64,000 bases of DNA from Marinobacterium weihaiense (GTDB taxonomy: Bacteria; Pseudomonadota; Gammaproteobacteria; Pseudomonadales; Balneatricaceae), in contig NZ_JAHQZT010000001.1 in assembly GCF_019061305.1 (NCBI RefSeq), positions 327,398 to 391,397 of the forward strand. The letters run 5' to 3'. How positions within the stretch are numbered: the stretch's first letter is position 1; each line of letters starts with the position of its first letter. The translations under genes were made by a program, and so were the position numbers. Below the pieces are notes generated by a model. It saw nothing but the letters and a program-made list of their open reading frames with translations, had not been told where the DNA came from and did no database searches. Shown one piece after another: positions 35,901 to 43,596 of the stretch.

Positions 35901-36402
35901 CGGCTACACGCCATTCGAACAGCGCCGAGAACGCCACAATGCCGCCCAGAATCGCCACCATGGTGGTCGCCTGAATCCAGCCATTGCCCTCGCTCAGGCG
36001 TTCGTTACCCACCAGCTCGCGAATGAAACCGTACTTGGCCGGTGAATAGAGTGCACTTTGCAAGGCCAATACGAATGTAAGTGCAAACGCCGGAATAAAC
36101 CATCCCAGGTAGTAACAGCCGGTAATGGCCAGCGTTACTGCAACGGCTACCCAGGCCGAAACACGCATGACGCGGTGCTTGGGGTACTTGTCGGATAAAA
36201 ATCCAGCCGGTGTAAACAGCAGGATGAACGGCAGCAGGATCAGGCCGTTAACCACGGCGGTGAGCAGAATCTGGGTATCGCCGTCATACACCTTGAACAG
36301 GGTATTTTGAATCGTGATCTTGTGCCCCAAATCCACGAAGGCATTGATGAAGGCAATGGCCACGAAGGCCACAAAGCCTCGCAACCTGAGCAATTCAAGC
36401 AT
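32926..36402 (-). CDS. aas: Lysophospholipid transporter LplT fused to acyltransferase/acyl-ACP synthetase Aas
   Basis: One 1158-residue protein combining functions that are two proteins in E. coli. Residues 1-415 form an MFS flippase (LplT-like, about 12 helices). Residues 430-640 form a PlsC acyltransferase with HISWLD (H454, D459) and FPEGAIS (522-528). Residues 650-1150 form an AMP-forming acyl-ACP synthetase with SSGSEGAPKG (800-809) and the later GYGCTETTP. Together they recover lysophospholipids and re-acylate them. The gene overlaps the tetR gene upstream by 8 bases, so the two are coupled and probably repressed through the operators at 37019-37094. Confidence 0.95.
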   Translation of the reverse strand: MLELLRLRGFVAFVAIAFINAFVDLGHKITIQNTLFKVYDGDTQILLTAVVNGLILLPFILLFTPAGFLSDKYPKHRVMRVSAWVAVAVTLAITGCYYLGWFIPAFALTFVLALQSALYSPAKYGFIRELVGNERLSEGNGWIQATTMVAILGGIVAFSALFEWRVAGLESMTTTGILTEVAPLGWLLVGGALIELVLAYRLPALSTTDCTQHFDMQDYLTGRSLKRNLRALGEPRVILLSIIGLTLFWSVSQVMLAVFPAYAEAHLQQNNTFVIQSVMAMAGIGILLGSVLAARLSRHFINAGLIPLGAVGVAAGLLMLPTLDSIWLSAVAFLLIGVSGALMTIPLNALIQFNAPEVRLGRVLAGNNFVQNLGMLAFLILTVGSALVSIPSLNLLWLLGAVGVAGACFAVLVLPQALIRLLVSALVRRRYNLKVQGFEHLPASGEGVLLLGNHISWLDWAMVQMACPRHIHFVMERSIYERWYLRWFLDLYGVIPISTGGSRSAMKQVRQLLADGKVVCLFPEGAISYSGQLGEFKRGFERIAQVGEDETLPAVRIVPFYLRGLWGSRFSRSSERLQAIASQGIRRDVIVSFGTPLPLESRAEAVKQAVVELSVRAWNEYTDTLETLPAAFIRTAKSAPTDWALTDLNGPVLNHRRLLTASILFSRRLKRLQGQNLGMLLPTAAGGAIANMAALMAGKTVVNLNYTAPESALISALEQAGVKTLVTSERFLKKLEQRGVQLEELLSRVTVVKLEAVKEGIGKTESVLTLMQSVLLPRPVLQWLYAGKGGLDDTAAILFSSGSEGAPKGVMLSHRNMMANLKQISAVLNVQNDDCILATLPLFHAFGLTVTCMLPLVEGIPLVCHPDPMDAANIGKAAARYRATILCGTSTFLGIYMRNKRLHPLMFDSLRVVVAGAEKLSPTIKTGFEARFKVPVLEGYGCTETTPVAGVNLPDYLDTRFWNVQVGERQGTVGMALPGSMFRIVDPDTLEPLPIGEDGLILLGGSQIMKGYLNNPEKTAEVVVEQDGLRWYKTGDKGHLDEDGFLTIVDRYSRFAKVGGEMLSLSAVETALGRGLGYEEQRLAAVAVPDDKKGERIVLLVEEDAEDVQSRLRKADVPALYRPAQVIKVEQIPVLGSGKTDLAAAKRLALDLVGETGA

Positions 36403-37003
36403 GATGTGACTCCTTGTCCCAGCCTGCCAGCAGGCTATCGATCAGATGAATGCGAATGTCTTCAGCCGTCATTGCATCAGGCAAAAACAGCTTGTTGCTG
36501 TGTTCCAGTTGCGTCAGGCCATGGATGCCGCTCCACAGGATACGGCTGCGCAACTGACGCTCATGCCGATCAATCCGGGGATACAAGCGCGCAAGGCAGC
36601 CATCGATGTGTTCAAACAGCCCGCCAATACGGGTACTCAGTTGGTCAGGCAGCGGATTATCCGTGTTGGAGCGGTGCTCGAACAGCAGCCGCCAGCGTTC
36701 GGGGTACTGTTCGGCAAATGCCTGATAGATCCGGGCACAACCCTGAAGGCAAGCTACCGGGTCGGTTTCATCCACCTCCTTGATAGCCGCCATCAGGCAG
36801 GACAGCGTGCGTTCATTCAACTGCCAGCACAGGTCATCCAGGTTACTGAACAGGGTATATAGTGCACCCACCGAATAGCCGATAGCCGTTGCGACCTTGC
36901 GAGTGCTCAGGCCTGCCAACCCTTCCTGTGCGATGATGCGCTCGGCACTGGCCAGTGCCATTTCTCTCAGCTCTTCACGGGTATGATCGTTACGACGCGC
37001 CAT
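36395..37003 (-). CDS. TetR-family regulator of the lplT-aas gene
   Basis: TetR regulator of 202 residues. The DNA-binding domain reads LASAERIIAQEGLAGLSTRKVATAIGYSVGALYTLFSNLDDL, and the C-terminal part is a TetR_C domain often seen with fatty-acid genes. A strong ribosome site (AGGAGGG) precedes the ATG. The stop lies inside the first codons of the LplT-Aas gene. Two palindromes of form TGAACA-n-TGTTCA flank its promoter; their sequence resembles operators of lipid regulators such as DesT/FabR, which fits control of membrane lipid repair (inferred). Confidence 0.92.
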   Translation of the reverse strand: MARRNDHTREELREMALASAERIIAQEGLAGLSTRKVATAIGYSVGALYTLFSNLDDLCWQLNERTLSCLMAAIKEVDETDPVACLQGCARIYQAFAEQYPERWRLLFEHRSNTDNPLPDQLSTRIGGLFEHIDGCLARLYPRIDRHERQLRSRILWSGIHGLTQLEHSNKLFLPDAMTAEDIRIHLIDSLLAGWDKESHHA

Positions 37004-37018
37004 GCCTGCCCTCCTTTT

Positions 37019-37094
37019 TGAACACTGTTCAATTAATGCCGAAAAATATAGAGAGGTGCCGGCAAGGAGTCAAGGTGATTTTGAACAGCGTTCA
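37019..37094 (-). promoter_or_regulatory. Promoter flanked by two TetR-type operators
   Basis: Minus-strand promoter with -35 TTGACT (37068-37073), 17-base spacer and -10 TATATT (37045-37050). Palindromes TGAACACTGTTCA (37019-37031) and TGAACAGCGTTCA (37082-37094) lie downstream and upstream of it. They probably bind the TetR protein encoded immediately downstream. Confidence 0.8.
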
Positions 37095-37099
37095 GTATA

Positions 37100-37864
37100 C
37101 TAGAGGTACAGCGTTTCCACGACGGTTGGCAGGCTTTCGAACCCTGGCTTGGCAAAATAGTAGCCCTGCATCAGGCGCACACCTTTCGCACGAAAATATG
37201 CCATCTCCTCCCGGGTTTCGATGCCCTCAGCCAGCTGGGTAATCTCCAGACGCTGACAGATATCCAACAGCCCTTCAACAATGATCTGCTTGACCGGAAG
37301 AACGTGAATATCACGAACAAGCTCCATATCAAGCTTCAGTATGCTGGGCTGAAAACCGGCCAGCAGATTAAGACCAGCATGGCCGGCACCAAAATCATCC
37401 AGTGCGGTCACGAACCCTTGAGCGCGGTAATGCTCGAAAATGCGCGTCAGGTGCTTGGTATCATGCACCTGTTCCGACTCGGTGATTTCGAACATAATGC
37501 GCTCAGCCGGAAAATCATACTCCCGGGCTGCGGCCAAGGTACTGCGGATACAATGCTCCGGGGAATATACCGCGTTGGGCAGGAAATTGATGCTCAGGAC
37601 CTGCTCAAGCCCCAACCGTGCTGCCAATGTGATCGCCTTTACACGACAGGCCTGGTCAAAGGCGTAGCGGTTTTCTTCATTGACCCGCGACAGCACTTCA
37701 CCAGCCCCCTGCCCTTCGATCCCGCGCACCAGTGCCTCATAGCCAAAGATACAGCCGGATTCCACATCAACGATGGGTTGAAACGCAAAGGTAAAATCGA
37801 AATCCAGACAGATGCTACAACCGGCACAACCGACAGGCATACTGTGTTCGATAAGATCCGACAT
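37100..37864 (-). CDS. EAL-domain cyclic di-GMP phosphodiesterase with cysteine-rich N-terminus
   Basis: Stand-alone EAL protein of 254 residues. Catalytic elements look intact: EALVRG, INFLPN, FEITES, LDDFGAG (the usual loop 6 with Ala in place of Thr), KLDMELVRDI and AEGIET. It therefore probably hydrolyses c-di-GMP to pGpG. The N-terminus holds three closely spaced cysteines (C13, C16, C19), which could bind a metal or sense redox state; this is an inference. It is a single gene, transcribed away from the lplT-aas promoter region. Confidence 0.9.
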   Translation of the reverse strand: MSDLIEHSMPVGCAGCSICLDFDFTFAFQPIVDVESGCIFGYEALVRGIEGQGAGEVLSRVNEENRYAFDQACRVKAITLAARLGLEQVLSINFLPNAVYSPEHCIRSTLAAAREYDFPAERIMFEITESEQVHDTKHLTRIFEHYRAQGFVTALDDFGAGHAGLNLLAGFQPSILKLDMELVRDIHVLPVKQIIVEGLLDICQRLEITQLAEGIETREEMAYFRAKGVRLMQGYYFAKPGFESLPTVVETLYL

Positions 37865-38046
37865 ATAAAACTCCAGGCCTGATGAACAAAAGACAGGTTA
37901 AGATGGTGATCAGTTTAGTCGCTCGGTACAGTCATACGCGACCACACTCTGCAAAAGCAGCCATACGCAGAATGATTGTCTCCAGATTAACACACTTATA
38001 GCCTGGCACTGCAGCCTCTTTTTGCAACATTCAAGGAGTATACAAC

Positions 38047-38634
38047 ATGATCAAGCCCCTGCTGGCGGCCCTCACGCTCAGTATGAGCCCCCTCCTCGCA
38101 CATGCCGAAACACCTGACGCAGCAGCAGCGATTGTAAGCCTCAATACCACTTTGGGCAGCATCGAACTGACCCTGAATCCGGCACAAGCCCCCGCCAGTG
38201 TTGAAAACTTTCTTCAATATGTTGAAAGCAACCACTATGACGGCGTCATCTTTCACCGCGTGATTCCCGGCTTCATGATTCAAGGTGGCGGTTTTACGCC
38301 CGAGATGCAGCAATTGGAGACAGGGACTCCTGTACAGAACGAGTCTGACAACGGCCTGAGCAACCGTCGCGGCACCATCGCCATGGCCCGCACCCGCGAC
38401 CCGGACAGTGCCACCGCTCAGTTTTTCATCAATACATCTGATAACCGTCGCCTTGACGGCATGCCAGGCCGCCCCGGCTATACCGTGTTCGGCGAGGTCA
38501 CTGAAGGCATGGATGTGGTCGATGCAATCAACCGCGTGCAAACCACCCGCAAGGGGCGCCATCGCGACGTTCCGGTCGACCCGGTCATTATTGAAAGCGC
38601 CCGCGTTATCACCCCTGCGCCTGCAGCGGAATAA
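38047..38634 (+). CDS. ppiA: Periplasmic peptidyl-prolyl cis-trans isomerase, cyclophilin type
   Basis: Exported cyclophilin of 195 residues with a signal peptide (cleavage near AHA-ET, about 20). The cyclophilin core is clear: FHRVIPGFMIQGGGF, AMARTRDPDSATAQFFIN and the C-terminal YTVFGEVTEGMDVVDAI. It accelerates proline isomerisation during folding of periplasmic and outer-membrane proteins. It stands alone between an EAL gene and the paa operon and shares a bidirectional terminator with paaE. Confidence 0.95.
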   Translation: MIKPLLAALTLSMSPLLAHAETPDAAAAIVSLNTTLGSIELTLNPAQAPASVENFLQYVESNHYDGVIFHRVIPGFMIQGGGFTPEMQQLETGTPVQNESDNGLSNRRGTIAMARTRDPDSATAQFFINTSDNRRLDGMPGRPGYTVFGEVTEGMDVVDAINRVQTTRKGRHRDVPVDPVIIESARVITPAPAAE

Positions 38635-38653
38635 GCCGCGCCAACCGATACAA

Positions 38654-38678
38654 AAAAGCCCTGCAATGCAGGGCTTTT
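38654..38678. terminator. Bidirectional terminator between ppiA and paaE
   Basis: Arms AAAAGCCCTGC and GCAGGGCTTTT around AAT; works for both converging genes. Confidence 0.92.
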
Positions 38679-38695
38679 GTTGGATCAGGTAATCA

Positions 38696-39796
38696 TCAGT
38701 TACGCTGGTCGAAGTCCAGCACCACCTCATTGGTGATCGGGTGCGCCTGACAGCTGAGCACGTAACCGGCTTCGATTTCGTGTGGCTCCAGGCCGTGGGA
38801 GATGTCCATCTCCACTTCACCCTTGATCAGCTTGCACTTGCAGGTGGAGCAAACACCGCCCTTGCACGAGTACGGTAGGTCCATGCCCACTTCGATACCA
38901 GCATCAAGGATGTTCTGACCGACTGTCGCCAGATCGAACATCACCGAGCGGCCATCAGCCACGACGGTCACCTTGCTCATCTTCTCTTCGCCGTACTGAG
39001 CCACGCGTGCCTGGGCTTTGGCCAGAGTCGCTTCAGCATCCGCAGAGGAGCTGGCAAAGAGTTCGTAATGGATCTGCTCGTCACTCAGGCCTTCCATGCG
39101 GAAACCGCGCGAGACCTCAGTCATCATCGCTTCAGGACCACAGATGAAGGCTTCATCAGTGTTCTTGATATCGATCAGGCCCGCCTTCTGCAGCGCGTAG
39201 CCCTTTTTGTTATCGATACGGCCATTCAGCAGATCGGCACCCTGGTCTTCATAGTCCATGATGTTGATCCACTGGAAGCGATCCATGTAACGGTTCTTGA
39301 CGAAGTTCAGCTCGTCCTTGAACATCACGGTGTTGGAACGCTGGTTGCCGTAGATCAAGGTCACCCGGCTGTTGGGCTCGATGTCCAGCACCGACTTCAT
39401 GATAGAGATCATCGGCGTAATACCGGAACCGGCCGCAATGCACATATAGTTCTTGGCATTGTTCGCGCTCAGCTCAGTGTAGAAGCTGCCCTGCGGCGGC
39501 ATGACTTCGATATCCATGCCCGGCTTGAAGTGATCGTTGGCGTAGTTGGAAAAACGGCCACCATCCACACGCTTGATGCCGACACGCATGTGACCATCGG
39601 TTACGCCAGAGCAGATGGAGTAAGAACGACGCACGTCTTCTCCATCAATCATGGCGCGCAGGGTCAGAAACTGGCCCTGGATAAACTTGAATTTCTCGGT
39701 CAGTTCTTCAGGAACAGCAAAGGTCACGCTAATGGCCGAGTCGGTCTCCGGCTGCACATCGGCAATCTTCAGCGTGTAGAAATTGGTGTCAGACAT
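38696..39796 (-). CDS. paaE: 1,2-phenylacetyl-CoA epoxidase reductase subunit
   Basis: Electron-transfer subunit (366 residues) of the multicomponent epoxidase that turns phenylacetyl-CoA into its ring 1,2-epoxide. The N-terminal FAD-binding domain has RRSYSICS; an NAD(P)H-binding domain follows (GSGITPMISI). The C-terminal plant-type ferredoxin domain keeps its four cysteines in SCKGGVCSTCKCKL and later CQAH. It is the last gene of paaABCDE in the transcribed order, 9 bases after paaD. Confidence 0.97.
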   Translation of the reverse strand: MSDTNFYTLKIADVQPETDSAISVTFAVPEELTEKFKFIQGQFLTLRAMIDGEDVRRSYSICSGVTDGHMRVGIKRVDGGRFSNYANDHFKPGMDIEVMPPQGSFYTELSANNAKNYMCIAAGSGITPMISIMKSVLDIEPNSRVTLIYGNQRSNTVMFKDELNFVKNRYMDRFQWINIMDYEDQGADLLNGRIDNKKGYALQKAGLIDIKNTDEAFICGPEAMMTEVSRGFRMEGLSDEQIHYELFASSSADAEATLAKAQARVAQYGEEKMSKVTVVADGRSVMFDLATVGQNILDAGIEVGMDLPYSCKGGVCSTCKCKLIKGEVEMDISHGLEPHEIEAGYVLSCQAHPITNEVVLDFDQRN

Positions 39797-39805
39797 CGCT
39801 TCACC

Positions 39806-40345
39806 TTATATTTTTTTAAAGTAGTCAAACGGCTCGTTGCAGTCGTTGCACTGGAACAGTGCCTTGCAGGCGGTGGAGCCAAACTCGCTAATCCGGCGGG
39901 TATTGCGTGAGCTGCAATGCGGGCACTGGGCATGCGCATCCGGCGTCAGGCCATCGTCATCCAGCTCGGCGTCTTCCGGCGGCGCTATGCCGTAATTGCG
40001 TAGCTTGCGCCGTCCATCCGGCGACATCCACTCCGAACTCCAGGCCGGTGACAGCTTGGTCTTGACCTCGACCTGGTCGTAGCCGGACGCCTTGAGCGCC
40101 GCGATAACGTCGTCGGTAATGGTGTTCATGGCCGGACAGCCCGAGTACGTGGGGGTGATGGTGACCACAATGTGGTCACCATCACGTTCCACATCACGCA
40201 ATATCCCCAGATCCCAGATGCTCAGCACGGGGACTTCAGGGTCCTTGACCTGGTCGAGCAGGTCCCAGAGATCCTTGACGTCAGCCGCGTTGCGCTGCTG
40301 CAGACGGCGGTACTGCTCTTCCGGCATCAGTGATATTTCGTTCAT
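39806..40345 (-). CDS. paaD: Phenylacetyl-CoA epoxidase accessory protein PaaD
   Basis: Protein of 179 residues with an N-terminal MIP18/DUF59 fold (LLDQVKDPEVPVLSIWDLGIL and TPTYSGCPAMN), as in iron-sulfur assembly factors. A C-terminal four-cysteine zinc-ribbon-like segment (CPHCSSRNTRRISEFGST...C...CNDC) is typical of PaaD. It is needed for epoxidase maturation, most likely through metal or cluster insertion. It lies between paaC and paaE with short gaps. Confidence 0.96.
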   Translation of the reverse strand: MNEISLMPEEQYRRLQQRNAADVKDLWDLLDQVKDPEVPVLSIWDLGILRDVERDGDHIVVTITPTYSGCPAMNTITDDVIAALKASGYDQVEVKTKLSPAWSSEWMSPDGRRKLRNYGIAPPEDAELDDDGLTPDAHAQCPHCSSRNTRRISEFGSTACKALFQCNDCNEPFDYFKKI

Positions 40346-40371
40346 GTGTTATCTCCCGCGAACGCCTGCAC

Positions 40372-41136
40372 TTACCACTGACAACCCGGGTAAGAGCGGT
40401 GCACAATCTGCATCTCGGTCAGCATGTGACCCAGGTGCTCGGTATGGTAGCCGGTCCGGCCGCCACGCACGGCCCAGTCGTCTTCCGGCACGGTCAAGGT
40501 GGCTTCAGTCAGGATGTCGCTGACCATCTTGAGCCAGGTATCACGCAGCTTGGAGACATCGACACCGATACCGGCATCCGCCAGCATCTGCTCGGTTTCA
40601 TCCATGTCGAACAGCTCATGGGTGAAGCCCCACAGGGCGTCGACCGCTTTCTGCGTGCGCTTGTGGCTCTCTTCGGTACCGTCACCCAGACGCATCACCC
40701 ACTCGCGACTGCGACGCAGGTGATACTTGGTTTCCTTGATGGCCTTGGCCGCGATGGCGGACAGGGTTTCATCCTTGGACTGCAGCAGTTCCGGCAGCAT
40801 GACCGTGTAGTACACATCGGCAAACAGCTGACGCACCTGCGAGTAGGCAAAGTCGCCCTTGGGCATTTCCATCAGCAGCAGGTTGCGATAGTCACGGTCG
40901 CTGCGCATATAGGCGAAGTCATCTTCGGTACGGCCATCATCGGCCAGCTCGGCAGCATAGGTGTAGAACATGCGCGCACGGCCGATGTAGTCCAGCGCCA
41001 CGTTACCGTAGGCGATATCTTCTTCCAGGAAAGGACCGTAGCTGACCCACTCGGAGATCCGGTGACCCAGCACAACCGAGTCGTCACCCAGGCGGGTCGC
41101 GTATTCCAGCGTTGCCGCTTTGATTGCATCACTCAT
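40372..41136 (-). CDS. paaC: Phenylacetyl-CoA epoxidase structural subunit PaaC
   Basis: Ferritin-like structural subunit (254 residues) that forms the stable heterodimer with PaaA. Recognisable blocks are YATRLGDDSVVLGHRISEW, ALDYIGRARMFYTYAAEL and KETKYHLRRSREWVMRLGDGTEES. ATG 41136 is preferred because AGGAGA lies just before it; a TTG five codons earlier is less likely. It sits 34 bases after paaB and 26 bases before paaD. Confidence 0.97.
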   Translation of the reverse strand: MSDAIKAATLEYATRLGDDSVVLGHRISEWVSYGPFLEEDIAYGNVALDYIGRARMFYTYAAELADDGRTEDDFAYMRSDRDYRNLLLMEMPKGDFAYSQVRQLFADVYYTVMLPELLQSKDETLSAIAAKAIKETKYHLRRSREWVMRLGDGTEESHKRTQKAVDALWGFTHELFDMDETEQMLADAGIGVDVSKLRDTWLKMVSDILTEATLTVPEDDWAVRGGRTGYHTEHLGHMLTEMQIVHRSYPGCQW

Positions 41137-41170
41137 TACTTGTCTCCTCAATCTGTCCCGTTAAACACAA

Positions 41171-41464
41171 TTACATGTTGTTGACGGGTTCAGGCAGCAC
41201 GTAATAAGTCGCGTGGCGATACGGCTTGTCGTCGTTCGGATCGTAGAAGCAGTCGGCATCGTCTTCCTGAGAGGCGACGATATCGCTGGACTTGACGACC
41301 CACAGGCTGACGCCTTCACTGCGACGGGTATAGCAGTCGCGGGCATATTCCAGCGCCTGCTCGTGATCTTCGGCGTGCAGGCTTCCGACGTGCTTGTGAT
41401 CCAGACCGCGCTTGGAGCGCACAAACACTTCAAACAGTTCCAGTTTTTCAGTTGGCTTTGTCAT
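41171..41464 (-). CDS. paaB: Phenylacetyl-CoA epoxidase subunit PaaB
   Basis: Small subunit (97 residues) that bridges PaaAC heterodimers. The family pattern is clear: LFEVFVRSKRGLDHKHVGSLHAEDHEQALEYARDCYTRR and the end of the protein with YYVLPEPVNNM. It lies 14 bases after paaA and 34 bases before paaC. Confidence 0.97.
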   Translation of the reverse strand: MTKPTEKLELFEVFVRSKRGLDHKHVGSLHAEDHEQALEYARDCYTRRSEGVSLWVVKSSDIVASQEDDADCFYDPNDDKPYRHATYYVLPEPVNNM

Positions 41465-41478
41465 CTCGGATATCCTCT

Positions 41479-42420
41479 TTACGCCGCATTTTGCGCTTGC
41501 TTGGCGCGTTTCTTTTCGTTGTATGCCGCAATGGCGTCACGGACCCACTCACCTTCTTCGTGAGCGGCCACATGGTGTTCGATGCGCTGACGGTTACAGT
41601 GACCGTTGCCGTTGATCACGCTCCAGAACTCATCCCAGTTCAGGTCGCTGCTGTCATAGTGGCCACGCTCTTCGTTCCACTTCAGGTTCTGGTCCGGATG
41701 CTCCAGACCCAGTACTTCGATCTGCTTGACGGTCTGATCGATGAACTTCTGGCGCAGGTCGTCGTTGGTCTCGCGCTTGATCTTCCATTCCATGGATTTC
41801 TGGGAATGAGCCGACTCGGAGTCGTGCGGACCAAACATCATCAGCGCCGGCCAGTAGAAGCGGTTCAGTGCGTCCTGAGCCATGGCCTTCTGTTCCGGGG
41901 AGCCTTTGGCCAGTGCCAGCATGGCTTCATAGCCCTGACGCTGATGGAAGCTCTCTTCCTTGCAGATGCGGATCATGCCGCGCGAGTACGGGCCGTAGGA
42001 TGTACGCTGCAGGGATACCTGGTTGACGATGGCCGCACCATCCACCAACCAGCCGATGGCCGCAACATCCGCCCAGGTGAGAGTCGGGTAGTTGAAGATG
42101 GACGAATACTTGGCCTTGCCCGTCTGCAGTTGCTCGATCATTTCAGAGCGAGAAATACCCAAGGTTTCCGCTGCGCTGTACAGGTACAAGCCATGGCCGG
42201 CTTCATCCTGCACCTTGGACAGCAATACCGCCTTGCGGCGCAGTGAAGGCGCGCGGGTGATCCAGTTACCTTCCGGCTGCATGCCGATCACTTCAGAGTG
42301 AGCATGCTGGGAGATCTGGCGAATCAGATTCTTGCGATAGGCTTCCGGCATCCAGTCCTTGGGCTCAATCTTCTCTTCCGCTTCGATTTTACGCATGAAA
42401 TTCTGTTCTTCGGGCGTCAT
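41479..42420 (-). CDS. paaA: Phenylacetyl-CoA epoxidase catalytic subunit PaaA
   Basis: Catalytic di-iron subunit of 313 residues. Conserved ferritin-like ligand regions are visible: [19 protein letters not shown] (E-x-x-H) and [15 protein letters not shown] (E-x-x-H). It epoxidises phenylacetyl-CoA with electrons from PaaE. ATG 42420 is chosen because GGAGAG precedes it and the family begins MTPEEQNF; longer in-frame starts only add unconserved sequence. It is first in the operon, with an AT-rich promoter containing a repressor-like inverted repeat upstream. Confidence 0.97.
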   Translation of the reverse strand: MTPEEQNFMRKIEAEEKIEPKDWMPEAYRKNLIRQISQHAHSEVIGMQPEGNWITRAPSLRRKAVLLSKVQDEAGHGLYLYSAAETLGISRSEMIEQLQTGKAKYSSIFNYPTLTWADVAAIGWLVDGAAIVNQVSLQRTSYGPYSRGMIRICKEESFHQRQGYEAMLALAKGSPEQKAMAQDALNRFYWPALMMFGPHDSESAHSQKSMEWKIKRETNDDLRQKFIDQTVKQIEVLGLEHPDQNLKWNEERGHYDSSDLNWDEFWSVINGNGHCNRQRIEHHVAAHEEGEWVRDAIAAYNEKKRAKQAQNAA

Positions 42421-42603
42421 CGTTCTGCTCTCCGATCTTATGTTTCGTTCTTTCGCACTGTGTAACTTATTCTTGTAAGTCATAGTGGTTTTCTGTATCG
42501 CGCCAAAGGGGACTGCATTGATGGGACCCCTGCCTGAACGCGATACCACAAGATACGCTCACCAGCATGCGATAGATTAAATGTACACCATCTCTTTCGA
42601 TTA

Positions 42604-42644
42604 ATGATACACAAATTACAAAAAAATTTTCAATAAATGTATCA
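42604..42644 (-). promoter_or_regulatory. Probable paaA promoter with flanking inverted repeat
   Basis: Minus-strand -35 TTGAAA (42628-42633) and -10 TATCAT (42604-42609) with an 18-base spacer, in an AT-rich stretch. Arms TGATACA (42605-42611) and TGTATCA (42638-42644) bracket it and resemble a repressor site. A PaaX or PaaR-like regulator is possible, but neither gene is in the window. The leader to paaA is about 180 bases, which is long. Confidence 0.5.
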
Positions 42645-42685
42645 CTTAGATCAATGACCATTTCGGTCAACCGATGATGCGCCGG

Positions 42686-43450
42686 TTACGCATCTACTTG
42701 GCGAGACAATGGCGGCACATGAAACAGCTCACCCACCTCGATCGCGGTAATTCTGGGACGGGCTGTCTTGCCACGGCTTCTATAGCGCACATCGAACAGA
42801 GCCGCCCCCGTATCGACATACACGCCGTTACCGCATCGCCCAACACCCGGCACCACCACATGTCCATGCACACAAAGGTCCACGCCACCAATCCAACGCT
42901 CGAACCCCGGCACGCGAACCGGACGCTGCCACAGAATTTCATCTCGCAGCGACATTTCTTTGGGCAAACGCTCACGTAGATCCGGCCAATCCCCCTGCGG
43001 CAGGGTACTGTGTGAAATCAGCAGCAGACGCCCATCAGGCAGCTCCAGCTCAATCACCCAGGGCAGCTCACGTGACAGCCGCTCACACCAGCAACGCAGG
43101 TCAGCATGACGCGCAAAGAAATGTTCCGGCCCTTCTCCCAACCAGGCACGTCCGCCATAACGCATCCAATCATCCACACTGATACTGTCAGAATCACTCA
43201 GCCAATCGAACAGGATCTGTTCATGATTGCCGCGCACGGCAAAAAACCAGGGTTCACGCAGCAATTCCAGGCAGGCTGCCGAATCAGGCCCCCGGTTAAT
43301 CAGGTCTCCAACTGAAAATAGGCGATCTCGCCGGGTATCAAAGCAGACAGCATCCAGTTCGGACTGCAGCGGCCCCAGCCAGCCATGAATGTCACCCACG
43401 ACAAAATCACGTCCTGACGCATTCGGCTCTATTCGTTGCACTACTGTCAC
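42686..43450 (-). CDS. PP2A-like metallophosphoesterase (PrpE/ApaH-like)
   Basis: Cytoplasmic metal-dependent phosphatase of 254 residues. The calcineurin-type metal motifs are complete: GDIHGWLG, GDLINRGPDS, GNHE, LISHSTLP and the later VCVHGHVV. Relatives act on phosphoserine/threonine proteins or on dinucleotide tetraphosphates; the substrate is not readable from sequence. GTG 43450 is chosen because AAAGGAG lies six bases upstream. It is divergent from the GGDEF/EAL gene and downstream of no obvious partner. Confidence 0.9.
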   Translation of the reverse strand: MTVVQRIEPNASGRDFVVGDIHGWLGPLQSELDAVCFDTRRDRLFSVGDLINRGPDSAACLELLREPWFFAVRGNHEQILFDWLSDSDSISVDDWMRYGGRAWLGEGPEHFFARHADLRCWCERLSRELPWVIELELPDGRLLLISHSTLPQGDWPDLRERLPKEMSLRDEILWQRPVRVPGFERWIGGVDLCVHGHVVVPGVGRCGNGVYVDTGAALFDVRYRSRGKTARPRITAIEVGELFHVPPLSRQVDA

Positions 43451-43596
43451 TGATAACTCCTTTACTGCGCGTTTCGGCCAGCTCACACCTTGATAATAGT
43501 AGGTCTGGCATTCCACCATTCGGGCACCGTCATGATCTTCATCATGGATTGTAGTGGTCAACTAATCATACCCCCTGTATCCATGGCGATCCCCCA

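Noticed and set aside
34987..36045. Plus-strand 352-codon open frame
   Set aside because: Antisense shadow of the LplT part of the LplT-Aas gene.
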